Positions 10,082 to 20,823 are shown, counted from the first letter of the stretch. The stretch is 64,000 nucleotides of DNA from Paracoccaceae bacterium (GCA_024742705.1 JANSXZ010000007.1:103633-167632), one strand, 5' to 3'. Numbers and translations are program-made. Notes: a model not told the origin generated them from the letters alone.

Positions 10082-11559
10082 GCGCTTTTGACGAACTGCT
10101 GGCCTATCAGCGCCAGACCGAAGCCCTGGGGCAGATCGCCGGGCGGCTGGGCTGGGACCAGGAGACGATGATGCCCCGCGGGGCGGCTGCGCAGCGCGGC
10201 GAGGAAATGGCCGCGATGGAAGCGGTGCTGCACGCGCGTCGCTGCGCCCCTCAAGTGGCCGATCTGCTGGCCAAAGCCGAAGCCGGACCCGAGGCGGCCG
10301 GAGCGGTGGGCGGTGCCCATCTGCGCGAGATCCGGCGCGGGTTCGAGCGCGCGTCGAAAGTGCCCGAGGCGCTGGCCATGCGGATTGCCCGCGTCACCTC
10401 CGAGGCCCAGGGCAAATGGGCCGAGGCACGCGCGGCCGATGATGTGGCGGCGTTTCTGCCGGTTCTGCGCGAGGTCGTTGCGCTGAAACGCGAGGAGGGT
10501 CAGGCGCTGGCAAACGGTGGCGACACCTATGACGCGATGCTGTCCGATTACGAGCCGGGCACGTCGGGGGCCGAGGTGGCGGCAATCTTCGATGCGATGC
10601 GGCCGCGTCTGGTGGCCCTGCGCGCGGCGGTTCTGGAGCGACCGGTGCCGGCGGGGGTGCGCGGCACCTTCGATGAGGCTGCGCAGATGGATCTGGCGGT
10701 GCAGCTGGCCGGGGCCTTCGGCTATGACATGGCGCGTGGGCGTGTCGACAAGGCGGTGCATCCGTTCAGCTCGGGCAGCGGATCGGATGTGCGCATCACC
10801 ACCCGGACCAACCCGGCGGACCCGTTCAACTGCTTTTACTCGACGATCCACGAAGTCGGTCACGCCGCCTACGAACAGAACATTCGCGCGGATCTGGCGC
10901 TGAGCGTGCTGGGGCGGGGCGTTTCGATGGGCGTGCACGAAAGTCAGAGCCGGATCTACGAGAACCAGCTGGGCCGCAGCCGCGCCTTTACCGGCTGGCT
11001 GTTCGGGCAGATGCGCGCGCGGTTCGGCGATTTCGGCGTGGCGGATGCGGATGCGTTCTATGCTGCCGTGAACCGCGTCGCCGATGGCTATATCCGCACC
11101 GAAGCCGACGAGGTACAGTACAACCTGCACATCATGCTGCGGTTCGATCTGGAACGGGCCCTGATGGCGGGGGATCTGCAGGTCGACGATCTTGAAGCCG
11201 CCTGGAACGACCGTTTCGCGGCGGATTTCGGTTATGCAGTCGACAAGCCGTCGAACGGGTGCCTTCAGGATGTGCATTGGTCAGTCGGGCTGTTCGGCTA
11301 TTTCCCGACATACGCGCTGGGCAATGTCTATGCCGGCTGTCTGAATGCGGCGCTGCGCCAGGCGGTGCCGGATCTGGACATGCAACTGGCGCAGGGCGAC
11401 ACATCGGGCGCCACCGGATGGCTGCGCGAGGCGGTGCAGCAGCATGGCGCGATCCACAAGCCCCGCGATCTGATCGCCGCCGCCAGTGGCATGGCCCCGT
11501 CCGAGGCGCCGCTGCTGGCGTATCTGGAAGCCAAGTTCGGGGATCTCTACGGTTTGTGA
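10078..11559 (+). CDS. M32 (Taq-type) carboxypeptidase
   Basis: Zinc metallocarboxypeptidase of family M32, cytoplasmic, removing C-terminal residues from peptides. The 493-residue product has the N-terminal signature LGWDQETMMPRGA, the zinc motif STIHEVGHAAYEQ (HExxH), and downstream MGVHESQSRIYENQLGRS, in which the third ligand and HES motif lie. Also seen are DVRITTRT and the C-terminal FGYFPTYALGN. All expected family blocks are present and in order. The start overlaps ctaA by four bases, so it is probably co-expressed, although no functional link is known. Confidence 0.95.
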   Translation: MSAFDELLAYQRQTEALGQIAGRLGWDQETMMPRGAAAQRGEEMAAMEAVLHARRCAPQVADLLAKAEAGPEAAGAVGGAHLREIRRGFERASKVPEALAMRIARVTSEAQGKWAEARAADDVAAFLPVLREVVALKREEGQALANGGDTYDAMLSDYEPGTSGAEVAAIFDAMRPRLVALRAAVLERPVPAGVRGTFDEAAQMDLAVQLAGAFGYDMARGRVDKAVHPFSSGSGSDVRITTRTNPADPFNCFYSTIHEVGHAAYEQNIRADLALSVLGRGVSMGVHESQSRIYENQLGRSRAFTGWLFGQMRARFGDFGVADADAFYAAVNRVADGYIRTEADEVQYNLHIMLRFDLERALMAGDLQVDDLEAAWNDRFAADFGYAVDKPSNGCLQDVHWSVGLFGYFPTYALGNVYAGCLNAALRQAVPDLDMQLAQGDTSGATGWLREAVQQHGAIHKPRDLIAAASGMAPSEAPLLAYLEAKFGDLYGL

Positions 11560-11567
11560 CCGCTGGC

Positions 11568-11602
11568 CGCCCCGGTCCCGGATCTTGCCGGGCGCCGGGG
11601 CG
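11568..11602. terminator. GC-rich hairpin between convergent genes
   Basis: Perfect outer stem CGCCCCGG/CCGGGGCG (11568-11575 with 11595-11602) with an inner CCCGG/CCGGG stem. It lies between the ends of the carboxypeptidase gene and gyrA, which converge. It lacks a T-run, so termination is inferred from position and stem strength only. Confidence 0.45.
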
Positions 11603-11637
11603 GAGCCACTAGCCCCGCCGGGCAGTGGCCCTGCGGG

Positions 11638-14376
11638 CTATTCGGCCTCGTCTTCGGCGCCCTGATCGGCAATCCGGGCCACCGATACCACTTCTTCGCC
11701 GGTGCCGGTGTTGAACACCCGGACACCGCCTGCGGCGCGCGACCGGAACGAAATGCCTTCGACAGGCACGCGGATGGATTGCCCGCGCGAGGTGGCCAGC
11801 ATGATCTGATCGTCCATCTCAACCGGGAACGACGCCACCAGCGCCCCGCCGCGCATCGCCTTGTCCATTGCCATCACGCCCATGCCGCCACGTCCGCGCA
11901 GCGGATAGTCATGCGACGAACTCAGCTTGCCCGCGCCGCCCGAAGTGATCGTCAGGATCAGGTTTTCCGCGGCCGACATTTCGGCATAGCGGGCCTGTGG
12001 CAAGGGGGTGTTGGCATTGCCGTCCTCGTCGTCGGCGGCGGTTTCGGTTTCATCCGTCAGCCCGGCCATGGCGCGCCGCATCTTCAGGTAGGCGGCCCTT
12101 TCGTCGGGCAATGCCTCGAAATGGCGGATGATCGACATCGAAACGACCCGGTCGCCGTTCGACAGCTTGATGCCGCGCACCCCGACCGAGGCGCGCGAGT
12201 TGAACACCCGCACATCCGTGGCCCGGAACCGGATCGCCCGGCCCGAATTCGTGACCAGCATCACGTCATCGTCGTTCGATGCGATCCGCGCGTCGATCAG
12301 GGTGGTTTCGGCGTGTTCGTCCTCAAACTTCATGGCGATCTTGCCGTTGCGCATCACGTTGGTGAAATCGCTCAGCTTGTTGCGCCGGACAGTGCCCGCC
12401 GATGTTGCAAAGACCACCTGAAGATCGTCCCAATCCTTCTCGTCGCGATCCACCGGCATGATGGCGGCGATGCTGACACCCTGCGGGATGGGCAGAATGT
12501 TCACGATCGCCTTGCCGCGCGAGGTGCGTGCGCCGGCGGGCAGGCGCCAGGTCTTCAGCTTGTAGACCATGCCATCGGTGGTGAAGAACAACAGCGGCGT
12601 ATGGGTGTTGGCCACGAACAGCGTGGTCACCACGTCTTCGTCCTTCAGGCCGCCGCCCGACAGCCCCTTGCCGCCGCGCTTCTGGCTGCGGAAATCGGCC
12701 AGCGGAGTGCGTTTGATGTAGCCGCCCGATGTGACGGTCACGACCATATCCTCGCGTTCGATCAGGTCTTCGTCTTCCATGTCGCCCGACCAGTCGACGA
12801 TCTCGGTGCGGCGCGGCACGGCAAAGGCCTCGCGGACCTCGCGCAGTTCGTCGGCGATGATCCCCATGATCCGTTCGCGGCTGCCGAGGATTTCGAGGTA
12901 TTCCTTGATCTTGCCGGCCAGTTCTTCCAGTTCGTCCGTCACCTCCTTGACGCCGATCTGGGTGAGGCGCTGCAACCGCAGGTCCAGGATGGCCCGTGCC
13001 TGGGTTTCGGACAGGTTGTAGGTGCCGTCGGCATTGGCCGTGTGGGTCGGATCGTCGATCAGCGCGATGTAATCGAGGATCTGCGCGGCGGGCCAGCGCC
13101 GGGTCATCAGGCGTTCGCGCGCCTCGGCGGCGTCGGCCGACTGGCGGATGGTGGCGACCACCTCGTCGATATTGGTGACCGCAACGGCCAGCCCGCACAG
13201 GATATGGCTGCGTTCGCGCGCCTTGCGCAGCAGATGGGCGGTGCGCCGCGCGACCACGTCCTCGCGGAAGTCGATGAAGGCGGTCAGGAAGCCACGCAGC
13301 GTCAGCTGTTCCGGCCGTCCGCCGTTCAGCGCCAGCATGTTGCAGCCGAAATAGGTCTGCATCGGGGTGAAACGGTAAAGCTGGTTCAGAACCACTTCGG
13401 CGGTGGCATCGCGTTTCAGTTCGATGACCACCCGCACGCCGTTGCGGTCGCTTTCGTCCTGCACATGCGCCACGCCTTCGATCTTCTTCTCGCGCACCTC
13501 GGCGGCGATCTTTTCGATCATTGTGGCCTTGTTCACCTGGTAGGGGATCTCGTCGACGATGATCGCCCAGCGGTCCTTGCGCAGTTCCTCGATGCGGGTG
13601 CGGGCACGCACGATCACGCTGCCGCGGCCTTCGAGGTATGCCTTGCGTGCACCGGACCGGCCCAGCATGATGCCGCCGGTCGGAAAATCCGGGCCGGGCA
13701 CATATTCGATCAGCGCCTCCGAGCTGAGATCGGGATCTTCGATCAGCGCCAGCGTGGCATCCACCACCTCGCCGAGATTATGCGGCGGGATGTTGGTGGC
13801 CATGCCAACGGCGATGCCGCCGGCGCCATTGACCAGCATGTTGGGAAACCGCGCCGGCAGGACCGTCGGTTCCCGATCCTTGCCGTCGTAGTTGTCCTGG
13901 AAATCGACGGTTTCCTTGTCGATATCTGCCAGCAGAAAGGCCGCCGGGCGATCCATGCGCACTTCGGTATAGCGCATGGCGGCCGCGTTGTCGCCGTCCA
14001 TCGAGCCAAAGTTGCCCTGGCCGTCAAGCAGCGGCAGCGACATCGAGAAATCCTGCGCCATGCGCACCAGCGCGTCGTAGATCGCCGAATCGCCATGCGG
14101 GTGATACTTGCCCATCACGTCGCCCACCGGCCGCGCCGACTTGCGGTACGACTTGTCGTGGGTGTTGCCGGTTTCATGCATTGCATAAAGAATACGCCGA
14201 TGCACGGGCTTCAGCCCGTCGCGCAGGTCGGGGATCGCGCGGCTGACGATGACCGACATCGCATAGTCCAGATAGGACGTGCGCATTTCGTGCTCGATCG
14301 AGACGGACGGTCCGGAACGCCCCGGTGTCGCGGGGGTTTCTTCAGCGTTTTCAGGGGGTTCTGGTGTATCGGTCAA
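11638..14376 (-). CDS. gyrA: DNA gyrase subunit A
   Basis: ATP-dependent type II topoisomerase subunit that breaks and rejoins DNA. The 912-residue product has the N-terminal start region [20 protein letters not shown], the catalytic tyrosine in [10 protein letters not shown], and C-terminal beta-pinwheel repeats with the GyrA box QKRGGKG. In the quinolone region [17 protein letters not shown], the serine and aspartate at E. coli positions 83 and 87 are both kept, so no classic resistance change is seen. The start appears to be TTG at 14376; no ATG lies upstream of EHEMRTSY. An acidic insert with EDEDGNA-like residues (about 760-775) sits in the C-terminal domain. Confidence 0.97.
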   Translation of the reverse strand: MTDTPEPPENAEETPATPGRSGPSVSIEHEMRTSYLDYAMSVIVSRAIPDLRDGLKPVHRRILYAMHETGNTHDKSYRKSARPVGDVMGKYHPHGDSAIYDALVRMAQDFSMSLPLLDGQGNFGSMDGDNAAAMRYTEVRMDRPAAFLLADIDKETVDFQDNYDGKDREPTVLPARFPNMLVNGAGGIAVGMATNIPPHNLGEVVDATLALIEDPDLSSEALIEYVPGPDFPTGGIMLGRSGARKAYLEGRGSVIVRARTRIEELRKDRWAIIVDEIPYQVNKATMIEKIAAEVREKKIEGVAHVQDESDRNGVRVVIELKRDATAEVVLNQLYRFTPMQTYFGCNMLALNGGRPEQLTLRGFLTAFIDFREDVVARRTAHLLRKARERSHILCGLAVAVTNIDEVVATIRQSADAAEARERLMTRRWPAAQILDYIALIDDPTHTANADGTYNLSETQARAILDLRLQRLTQIGVKEVTDELEELAGKIKEYLEILGSRERIMGIIADELREVREAFAVPRRTEIVDWSGDMEDEDLIEREDMVVTVTSGGYIKRTPLADFRSQKRGGKGLSGGGLKDEDVVTTLFVANTHTPLLFFTTDGMVYKLKTWRLPAGARTSRGKAIVNILPIPQGVSIAAIMPVDRDEKDWDDLQVVFATSAGTVRRNKLSDFTNVMRNGKIAMKFEDEHAETTLIDARIASNDDDVMLVTNSGRAIRFRATDVRVFNSRASVGVRGIKLSNGDRVVSMSIIRHFEALPDERAAYLKMRRAMAGLTDETETAADDEDGNANTPLPQARYAEMSAAENLILTITSGGAGKLSSSHDYPLRGRGGMGVMAMDKAMRGGALVASFPVEMDDQIMLATSRGQSIRVPVEGISFRSRAAGGVRVFNTGTGEEVVSVARIADQGAEDEAE

Positions 14377-14573
14377 AGGGCACTGCCTGTTCTTTGGGCA
14401 TCAACTACATCTTGTGTTGGCACTCTATCAGACCGCGCACATGGGGTGCAATGGCCGGGTCCGAGGTGAATTGGCAGCCACCCTGACCATCTGCCAACAT
14501 ACTGTTTTCCTTGAAAATTAACTTTGGTTGCGGATCATCGTGGATGTGAGCAATACGAAAAAGGACACACGCA

Positions 14574-14837
14574 ATGTCTGAGACCGAAATGATGCTGAAG
14601 GGATACGGGCTGACCACGGCCGAGTTTTTCTACCGGATGCCGGACTATACCAATGTGCTGAACACCTTCGTCTGGCAGGACTATGACCTGGCGCCCGACC
14701 ACCCGCGGCTGTTCAAGTTCGTGGAATACTGGCAAAGCGAGATCGAAGGCCCGCTGCATTCAGTCAAATTCACCCATCGCAAGCTGATTTCGCCGGGTGA
14801 ATGGCGCAACGTGACGGGCGAATTCACGCTGCATTGA
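14574..14837 (+). CDS. usg: Usg family protein
   Basis: An 87-residue protein of the Usg family, named from a gene near the trp cluster in alphaproteobacteria; no function is established. Recognisable stretches are LKGYGLTTAEFFYRMPDY, LNTFVWQDYDLAPDHPRL and LISPGEWRNVTGEF. It starts at ATG 14574 after AAAGGACAC and is divergent from gyrA, so the roughly 200 bases between 14377 and 14573 must carry both promoters. It stands alone here, with no trp genes in view. Confidence 0.9.
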   Translation: MSETEMMLKGYGLTTAEFFYRMPDYTNVLNTFVWQDYDLAPDHPRLFKFVEYWQSEIEGPLHSVKFTHRKLISPGEWRNVTGEFTLH

Positions 14838-14894
14838 AGGCGTCGGGGCGGCGATGCCTTCCGGCCTCCGCCGAAGGGGCCCGCCGTTCCGCCG

Positions 14895-15848
14895 CTATCC
14901 CGAACAGCTGGCCCCGCCCAGAACGCAGAACTTGGCGCAATGCGGATGGTTCAGCGCCACCGCGCCGCCGGCCTCGGCCAGCGTGTGGCCCAGTTCAAAG
15001 GCCGGATCATAGGGCAGCAGCGTGCAGGCCAGCACCGCAGGGCGCGCCGCGCCGCGGCGTTTGACAACCATCCGTGACGACGCACACATCACGTCGGCGG
15101 GCGATTTTCCAAGGATACCCCAGCACGCGGTGGTGATTTCGGGGACATCCGCCCGCGCGTCCATTTCCGGAAACAGAACCAGCTGCGCGGGATCGTCCGC
15201 GTCGATGTCGAACCGTTCCGCCGCGAACAGCGCCTTGTATCCCGCGCGGCTTTCGGCATCGCTGTCGCCGAACACCGAACGCCCGGCGACGGTCATGCGG
15301 ATGCCCGCGTCGCGCAGCCACTGCATGCCGGCCAGGGTGCGTGTGTGGCTGCCGGTGCCGCGTTCACCGTCGTGCACCGCGGCGTCGTGGTGATCCATCG
15401 ACACCCGCAGGGTCAGCCTGTCGCCGAACGCCGCGTTCAGCCGCAGCAATCCACGCTGCACCGCCGGGCGCATCATCGGCGCCATCGCATTGGTCAGAAC
15501 CAGAACCGAAAACCCCCGCGCCAGCGCGCTCTGGGCCATGTCGATCATGTCGGGGTTCATGAAGGGTTCGCCACCGGTAAAGGCGATCTCGTGCACCGGC
15601 CACCCGTCGCGGGCGATCTCGTCGAGATAGGCGTCGGTTTCGGCACGGGTGATATAGGCCAGTGCGTCGTTGGTGGGGCTGCTTTCGATGTAGCAATTGG
15701 CGCAGGCGATGTTGCACAGCGTTCCGGTGTTGATCCAGAGCGTTTCAAGCCGCGCCAGCCCGACGCGGGCGCGCGGGCTGCCGTCGGCGGTGATCTCGGG
15801 ATTCTGGAACTTGCCGGGCATCGCGGCAAAACGGGCTGGGGCGGTCAT
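14895..15848 (-). CDS. Radical SAM protein
   Basis: A 317-residue radical SAM enzyme. The cluster motif CNIACANCY (CxxxCxxC) follows a short N-terminal segment, and the SAM-binding GGEP motif appears in FTGGEPFMNPDM. The C-terminal part has a cysteine-rich end (HPHCAKFCVLGGASCSG) and further cysteines in TTACWGILGKSPADVMCASS, suggesting an auxiliary cluster of SPASM type. I set the start at ATG 15848 (MTAPARFAAM) rather than the upstream in-frame codon, because the extra 27 residues look non-coding. The substrate is unknown; it faces zwf head to head. Confidence 0.85.
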   Translation of the reverse strand: MTAPARFAAMPGKFQNPEITADGSPRARVGLARLETLWINTGTLCNIACANCYIESSPTNDALAYITRAETDAYLDEIARDGWPVHEIAFTGGEPFMNPDMIDMAQSALARGFSVLVLTNAMAPMMRPAVQRGLLRLNAAFGDRLTLRVSMDHHDAAVHDGERGTGSHTRTLAGMQWLRDAGIRMTVAGRSVFGDSDAESRAGYKALFAAERFDIDADDPAQLVLFPEMDARADVPEITTACWGILGKSPADVMCASSRMVVKRRGAARPAVLACTLLPYDPAFELGHTLAEAGGAVALNHPHCAKFCVLGGASCSG

Positions 15849-15988
15849 CGGCGGTCCTGACGTTTGTTCAGGGGGTGGGTAACCCAGCGCGGCGGCATCG
15901 AAAAGCCCCGGCCGCCGCTTTGACACCATTGTGAACCTGTCTCATTTTGCTAGGGTCGCCGCAAAGCAGCAATCCAAGGGTGTCCCGG

Positions 15989-17446
15989 ATGGTGTCGCGC
16001 GTCATTCCCGTCGATCCTTTCGATCTGGTCGTTTTCGGCGCCACCGGGGATCTGGCGCGGCGCAAGATCATCCCGGCGCTGTTCCGGCGGTTCTGCGCCG
16101 GACAGATGCCCGATACCGCGCGGATCGTCGGCGCGGCCCGCAGCGCCATCGACACCGCGGCCTTTCGCGAACAGGTGCGCGCGGCCATCGGCGAATTCGG
16201 CGGCGGGCGCGACTGTCCACACGACACGATGCAGGGGTTCCTGTCGCGCCTCGATTATGTCTGCATCGATGCGCGTGGGACCGCAGGCTGGAGCGAACTG
16301 GCGGCGCTGTTGCCGCACGACCGGGTGCGCGCCTTCTATTTCTCGGTGGCACCGGGCCTGTTCGGCGATCTGGCCGCGCGCATCCACCGCCACGGGATGG
16401 CCTCGGCGCAGACACGGATCGTGGTGGAAAAGCCCTTCGGCCACGACCATGCGACCGCCCGCGCGCTGAACCACGAACTGGCCGAGCATTTCGACGAAGG
16501 CCAGATCTATCGCATCGATCACTACCTGGGCAAGGAAACCGTGCAGAACCTGATGGCCGTGCGGTTCAGCAATGTGTTGTTCGAACCGCTCTGGAACAGC
16601 CAGTACATAGATCACATCCAGATCACCGTGGCCGAAACCGTCGGTGTGGGCGGCCGGGGCGAATACTATGACAAATCCGGCGCGATGCGCGACATGGTGC
16701 AGAACCATCTGATGCAATTGCTGTGCCTGATCGCGATGGAGCCGCCCTCGCGGTTCGATCCGGATGCGGTGCGCGATGAAAAGCTGAAGGTGATCCGCGC
16801 GCTCGATCCGGTGGCGCCGCACCACATCGTGCGTGGCCAGTACGAGGCCGGCAGCGACGGCGCGCCGGGCTATCGCGAGGCGGTGGGCGATCCGCGTTCA
16901 AAGACCGAAAGCTATGTGGCGATCAAGGCCAACATCAGCAACTGGCGCTGGGCCGGCACGCCGTTCTACCTGCGCACCGGCAAGCGGCTGAAGGCGCGGT
17001 CGTCGGTGATCAACGTGGTGTTCAAGACGCTGCCGCATTCGATATTCGGGCCGGACGCGGGCGGCGGCGCCAATATCCTGTCGATCCGCCTGCAACCCAA
17101 CGAGGGCATCACCCTGCGCGTGACCATCAAGGAACCGGGGCCAGGCGGGATGCGTCTGATCGAGGTTCCGCTGGACATGACATTCGCCGAGGCGCTGGGC
17201 CCCGAAGGCGGCGATCCGCCGGATGCCTACGAGCGGCTGATCATGGACGTGATCCGGGGCAATCAGACGCTTTTCATGCGCGGTGACGAGGTCGAGGCCG
17301 CGTGGCGCTGGACCGATCCGGTGATCGCCGGCTGGACAGGACGTGGCGAAGCGCCCAAACCTTATGCCAGCGGCAGTGCGGGGCCGGATGCGGCCGAGGA
17401 AATGTTGCGGCGCGATGGGCGCCAGTGGCGGGGGATCAATCCATGA
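15989..17446 (+). CDS. zwf: Glucose-6-phosphate 1-dehydrogenase
   Basis: Oxidises glucose 6-phosphate to 6-phosphogluconolactone, feeding the oxidative pentose phosphate and Entner-Doudoroff routes. The 485-residue product has the nucleotide-binding motif VVFGATGDLARRK, the EKPFG motif, and the active-site signature RIDHYLGKETVQNL. The ATG at 15989 gives the usual N-terminus; in-frame codons further upstream add non-family sequence. It overlaps pgl by four bases (ATGA), and pgi follows, forming a compact sugar-phosphate operon common in this group. Confidence 0.97.
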   Translation: MVSRVIPVDPFDLVVFGATGDLARRKIIPALFRRFCAGQMPDTARIVGAARSAIDTAAFREQVRAAIGEFGGGRDCPHDTMQGFLSRLDYVCIDARGTAGWSELAALLPHDRVRAFYFSVAPGLFGDLAARIHRHGMASAQTRIVVEKPFGHDHATARALNHELAEHFDEGQIYRIDHYLGKETVQNLMAVRFSNVLFEPLWNSQYIDHIQITVAETVGVGGRGEYYDKSGAMRDMVQNHLMQLLCLIAMEPPSRFDPDAVRDEKLKVIRALDPVAPHHIVRGQYEAGSDGAPGYREAVGDPRSKTESYVAIKANISNWRWAGTPFYLRTGKRLKARSSVINVVFKTLPHSIFGPDAGGGANILSIRLQPNEGITLRVTIKEPGPGGMRLIEVPLDMTFAEALGPEGGDPPDAYERLIMDVIRGNQTLFMRGDEVEAAWRWTDPVIAGWTGRGEAPKPYASGSAGPDAAEEMLRRDGRQWRGINP

Positions 17447-18123
17447 AGATCGTCGAATATGCGGATCGCGACCTTCTGGCGATCGGGCTGGCCCGTGGCC
17501 TGGCCGGGGCGCTGGAGAACGCGCTGTTCACCCATGACACCGTGACGCTGGCGGTGCCGGGCGGCACAACGCCGGGCCCGGTGTTCGATGCGCTCTGCGC
17601 CGCCGATCTGGAGTGGTCGCGGGTTACCGTGATGGCCACCGACGAACGCCTGGTGCCGCCCGACGATGCGCGGTCGAATGCCCGGCTGATCCGGTCGCGG
17701 CTGTTGACGGGCCGTGCGGCGCAGGCGCGGTTCCTGGCGTTCTGGGACGCGGGCGATGATGTGGCCGCGCGCGACGCGGTGCTGGCGCGGCGGGCGGAAG
17801 ATCTGGCGGCGCGGCTGCCGGTTTCGGTGTTGCTGGTGGGGATGGGCGCCGACATGCACACCGCCTCGCTGTTTCCCGGATCGCCCGATCTGGCCCGCGC
17901 CCTGTCGGCCCAGGCGCCGGTGCTGATGGCGGTGGAGGCGCCCGGCGCCCCCGAGCCGCGCGCCACCCTCAGCGCGGCGGTCCTGAACGGTGCGATGGAC
18001 AAGCACATGGTGATCTTCGGCACCGAAAAGCGCGCCGCGCTCGAACGTGCCGCGCAATTGCCGCCCGAAACCGCCCCGGTGGCGGCGATCCTGCAAGACA
18101 TGACAATTCACTGGACGGACTGA
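17443..18123 (+). CDS. pgl: 6-phosphogluconolactonase
   Basis: Hydrolyses 6-phosphogluconolactone made by Zwf. The 226-residue protein belongs to the glucosamine-6-phosphate isomerase/lactonase superfamily: LAVPGGTTPGPVFDAL near the N-terminus, VTVMATDERLVPPDDARSN with the catalytic region, and LLVGMGADMHTASLFPGS. The second motif in DevB proteins is usually GMGxDGHTASLFPG; here methionine replaces the glycine before the histidine. Translationally coupled to zwf by an ATGA overlap and followed by pgi after three bases. Confidence 0.94.
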   Translation: MKIVEYADRDLLAIGLARGLAGALENALFTHDTVTLAVPGGTTPGPVFDALCAADLEWSRVTVMATDERLVPPDDARSNARLIRSRLLTGRAAQARFLAFWDAGDDVAARDAVLARRAEDLAARLPVSVLLVGMGADMHTASLFPGSPDLARALSAQAPVLMAVEAPGAPEPRATLSAAVLNGAMDKHMVIFGTEKRAALERAAQLPPETAPVAAILQDMTIHWTD

Positions 18124-18126
18124 GAT

Positions 18127-19737
18127 ATGTGGAACGATCTGAAACGGCTGAGAAATGAAACCGCCGGGCGCGCGATCCTGGGGCTGTTCGAGGCCGACCC
18201 GCAGCGCGCGGCCGGTTTCAGCGCGCGCACCGGCGATTTCATGCTGGACTATTCGAAGACCGATATCGACGCGGACGTGCGTGCCGCGCTGCTTGCGCTC
18301 TACGAGGCGGCCGGCGTGCCAGAGCGCCGCGATGCGATGTTCGCGGGCCAGCCGATCAACGAAACCGAAGGCCGCGCGGTTCTGCATACGGCGTTGCGCA
18401 ATCTGGATGGCGGACCGGTGCTGGTGAGAGGCGTCGACGTGATGGACGGCGTGCGCGACACGCTGGACGCGATGGAGCAATTCGCCGATGCGGTGCGCGG
18501 CGGATCGGTGACAGGCGCGGGCGGCGCGATCACCGATGTCATCAACATCGGCATCGGCGGTTCCGACCTGGGCCCGGCGATGGCGGTTCAGGCGCTGTCG
18601 CCCTATCATGACGGGCCGCGGGTGCATTTCGTGTCGAATGTGGATGGCGCGCATATCGCCGATACGCTGCGCGGGCTCGATCCGCAGACGACGCTGGTGA
18701 TTGTCGCGTCCAAAACCTTCACCACCATCGAAACCATGACCAACGCACGCACCGCGCGTGCCTGGCTGACAGAAGGCGGCGGCGATGCGGCGGCGCAGTT
18801 CGCCGCCTTGTCCACGGCGGCCGACAAGACCGACGCCTTCGGGATTCCGCCGGAACAGGTGTTCGGCTTCGAAGACTGGGTCGGCGGGCGTTATTCGATG
18901 TGGGGGCCGATCGGCCTTTCGCTGATGATCGCGGTCGGGCCGGGGGCGTTTCGCGCATTCCTGCGCGGCGGCGAAGCGATGGACGTGCATTTCCGCGCCG
19001 CGCGCCCGGACGAGAACCTGCCGGTGCTGCTGGCGCTGGTGGGCATCTGGCACAACCAGATCTGCGGCCACCGCAGCCGCGCGGTTCTGCCCTACGATCA
19101 GCGCCTGGGCCAGTTGCCCGCCTATCTGCAACAGCTGGAAATGGAATCGAACGGCAAGAGCGTGGCGATGGACGGCAGCACGCTGCATGTGCCTTCGGGG
19201 CCGGTTGTCTGGGGCGCGCCGGGCACCAACGGGCAACACGCGTTCTACCAGCTGATCCATCAAGGCACCGAGGTTGTGCCCTGCGAATTCCTGATCGCGG
19301 CGGAAGGCCACGAACCCGATCTGGCGCATCACCACGACCTTCTGATCGCCAATTGCCTGGCACAGTCCGAGGCGCTGATGCGGGGCAGGTCGCTTGCCGT
19401 CGCGCGCAAGATGATGGCCGACAAGGGGCTTGAGGGCCCCGAGTGCGAGCGTCAGGCCCGCCATCGCGTCTTTGCCGGCAACCGGCCTTCGGTCACGATG
19501 ATCTATCCGCGGCTGACACCCTTCGTGCTGGGCCAGATCGTGGCGCTGTACGAGCACCGGGTGTTTGTCGAAGGTGCCATTCTTGGCATCAACTCCTACG
19601 ACCAATGGGGGGTCGAACTGGGCAAGGAACTGGCGACCCGGCTGGGCCCTATGGTGGATGGCAGCGAACCCGTTGCCGGCAAGGACGGATCCACAGCCGC
19701 GCTGCTGGCCTTCGTGCATACCCACAGAGGCGGCTGA
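18127..19737 (+). CDS. pgi: Glucose-6-phosphate isomerase
   Basis: Interconverts glucose and fructose 6-phosphates. The 536-residue product has family signatures [32 protein letters not shown], the catalytic region [29 protein letters not shown] with the active-site histidine, and the C-terminal [15 protein letters not shown] with the catalytic lysine. It completes the zwf-pgl-pgi operon; with Zwf it can recycle fructose 6-phosphate into the Entner-Doudoroff pathway. Confidence 0.97.
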   Translation: MWNDLKRLRNETAGRAILGLFEADPQRAAGFSARTGDFMLDYSKTDIDADVRAALLALYEAAGVPERRDAMFAGQPINETEGRAVLHTALRNLDGGPVLVRGVDVMDGVRDTLDAMEQFADAVRGGSVTGAGGAITDVINIGIGGSDLGPAMAVQALSPYHDGPRVHFVSNVDGAHIADTLRGLDPQTTLVIVASKTFTTIETMTNARTARAWLTEGGGDAAAQFAALSTAADKTDAFGIPPEQVFGFEDWVGGRYSMWGPIGLSLMIAVGPGAFRAFLRGGEAMDVHFRAARPDENLPVLLALVGIWHNQICGHRSRAVLPYDQRLGQLPAYLQQLEMESNGKSVAMDGSTLHVPSGPVVWGAPGTNGQHAFYQLIHQGTEVVPCEFLIAAEGHEPDLAHHHDLLIANCLAQSEALMRGRSLAVARKMMADKGLEGPECERQARHRVFAGNRPSVTMIYPRLTPFVLGQIVALYEHRVFVEGAILGINSYDQWGVELGKELATRLGPMVDGSEPVAGKDGSTAALLAFVHTHRGG

Positions 19738-19764
19738 ACCACCCCGGCGGGCGCAAAAAACCGG

Positions 19765-19793
19765 TTGACTTCACACAGGTCTACGGCAATAAG
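19765..19793 (+). promoter_or_regulatory. Candidate promoter for rplU-rpmA
   Basis: TTGACT (19765-19770) and AATAAG (19788-19793) are separated by 17 bases in the 188-base gap between pgi and rplU. The -10 match is weak, so this is a suggestion only. The rest of the gap shows no gene; a GC-rich patch lies before the AAGGG ribosome binding site at 19918. Confidence 0.35.
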
Positions 19794-19931
19794 CCCGCCA
19801 CCTGACGTGCGGCAAGCGCGCCGGGTTTCATGTTCAATCGCTCCGGACCGGGGCGCGCTGTTCGCGGCGGGCAACAGCCCGAAACACCCCAGGCGGGGGG
19901 CCACAGGACGCGGCAACAAGGGTAGATGATG

Positions 19932-20540
19932 ATGTTCGCGGTACTCAAGACCGGCGGCAAGCAGTACAAGGTTCAGCCGGGCGATATGCTCCGCGTTGAA
20001 AAACTGGCTGCGGATGCTGGCGAAACAGTCCAATTCAACGAAATCCTGATGCTGGGCGGCGATGCGCCCGTCGTTGGCGCGCCGCTGGTGGATGATGCCG
20101 CCGTGCAGGCCCAGGTGGTCGACCAGATCAAGGGCGACAAGGTGATCCACTTTGTCAAACGCCGCCGCAAGCACAGCTCGAAGCGCACCAAGGGCCACCG
20201 TCAGAAGCTGACGCTGATCCGCGTTACCGAAATTCTGGCCAGCGGTGCCGGCGCAACCGGTGTGAAGGCCGCAACCGGCACTGGCCCGGCCCCTGCCGCC
20301 GCCGAAGCTGCCGCGCCCGCCGCCGCCGCACCCGCGGCCGGTGCCGACGATCTGAAAACGCTGTCCGGTGTCGGACCGGCGCTGGAAAAGAAGCTTCATG
20401 CCGCCGGCGTGACCACCTTTGCCCAGATCGCCGCATGGACCGAAGAAGACGTGGCGGCAATGGACGAAAAACTGTCGTTCAAGGGCCGGATCGAGCGCGA
20501 AGGCTGGATCGCACAGGCCGCTGAACTGGCCAAAGGCTAA
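19932..20540 (+). CDS. rplU: 50S ribosomal protein bL21 with C-terminal helix-hairpin-helix extension
   Basis: Residues 1-100 are a normal bL21 ([18 protein letters not shown], basic loop [18 protein letters not shown]), which binds 23S rRNA. An Ala/Pro-rich linker of about 35 residues follows. After it comes a domain of about 65 residues with [17 protein letters not shown], then [15 protein letters not shown], the helix-hairpin-helix pattern also found in other alphaproteobacterial proteins. bL21 is usually about 103 residues, so this one is nearly doubled. Three consecutive ATG codons (19926, 19929, 19932) precede the body; I chose the third for its spacing from AAGGG. rpmA follows after 13 bases. 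Confidence 0.95.
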   Translation: MFAVLKTGGKQYKVQPGDMLRVEKLAADAGETVQFNEILMLGGDAPVVGAPLVDDAAVQAQVVDQIKGDKVIHFVKRRRKHSSKRTKGHRQKLTLIRVTEILASGAGATGVKAATGTGPAPAAAEAAAPAAAAPAAGADDLKTLSGVGPALEKKLHAAGVTTFAQIAAWTEEDVAAMDEKLSFKGRIEREGWIAQAAELAKG

Positions 20541-20553
20541 GGAGAGACACGAT

Positions 20554-20823
20554 ATGGCACATAAAAAAGCAGGCGGTTCATCCCGCAACGGTCGCGACTC
20601 TGCCGGACGCCGTCTGGGCGTCAAGCTCTATGGCGGTCAGGCCGCGGTTCCCGGCAACATCATCGTGCGCCAGCGCGGCACGAAGTTCTGGCCCGGCGCC
20701 GGCGTCGGCATCGGCCGCGATCATACGATCTTCGCCACCGTCGATGGCGCCGTGACGTTCCACAAGGGCCTCAAGGGCCGCACCTTCATTTCGGTCCTGC
20801 CAGTGGCGGAGGCCGCCGAGTAA
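20554..20823 (+). CDS. rpmA: 50S ribosomal protein bL27
   Basis: An 89-residue bL27 starting [20 protein letters not shown], with [20 protein letters not shown] and [15 protein letters not shown]. Its N-terminal arm reaches the peptidyl transferase centre. There is no cleavable N-terminal extension of the Firmicutes type. AAGGAGAG precedes the ATG. It is co-transcribed with rplU, and a strong terminator follows. Confidence 0.97.
   Translation: MAHKKAGGSSRNGRDSAGRRLGVKLYGGQAAVPGNIIVRQRGTKFWPGAGVGIGRDHTIFATVDGAVTFHKGLKGRTFISVLPVAEAAE

Noticed and set aside
11779..14469. 896-codon open frame opposite gyrA (plus)
   Set aside because: Antisense shadow of gyrA; no family motifs, His/Gly/Arg-rich.
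17362..19725. 787-codon open frame opposite pgl and pgi (minus)
   Set aside because: Shadow of two well-supported genes.
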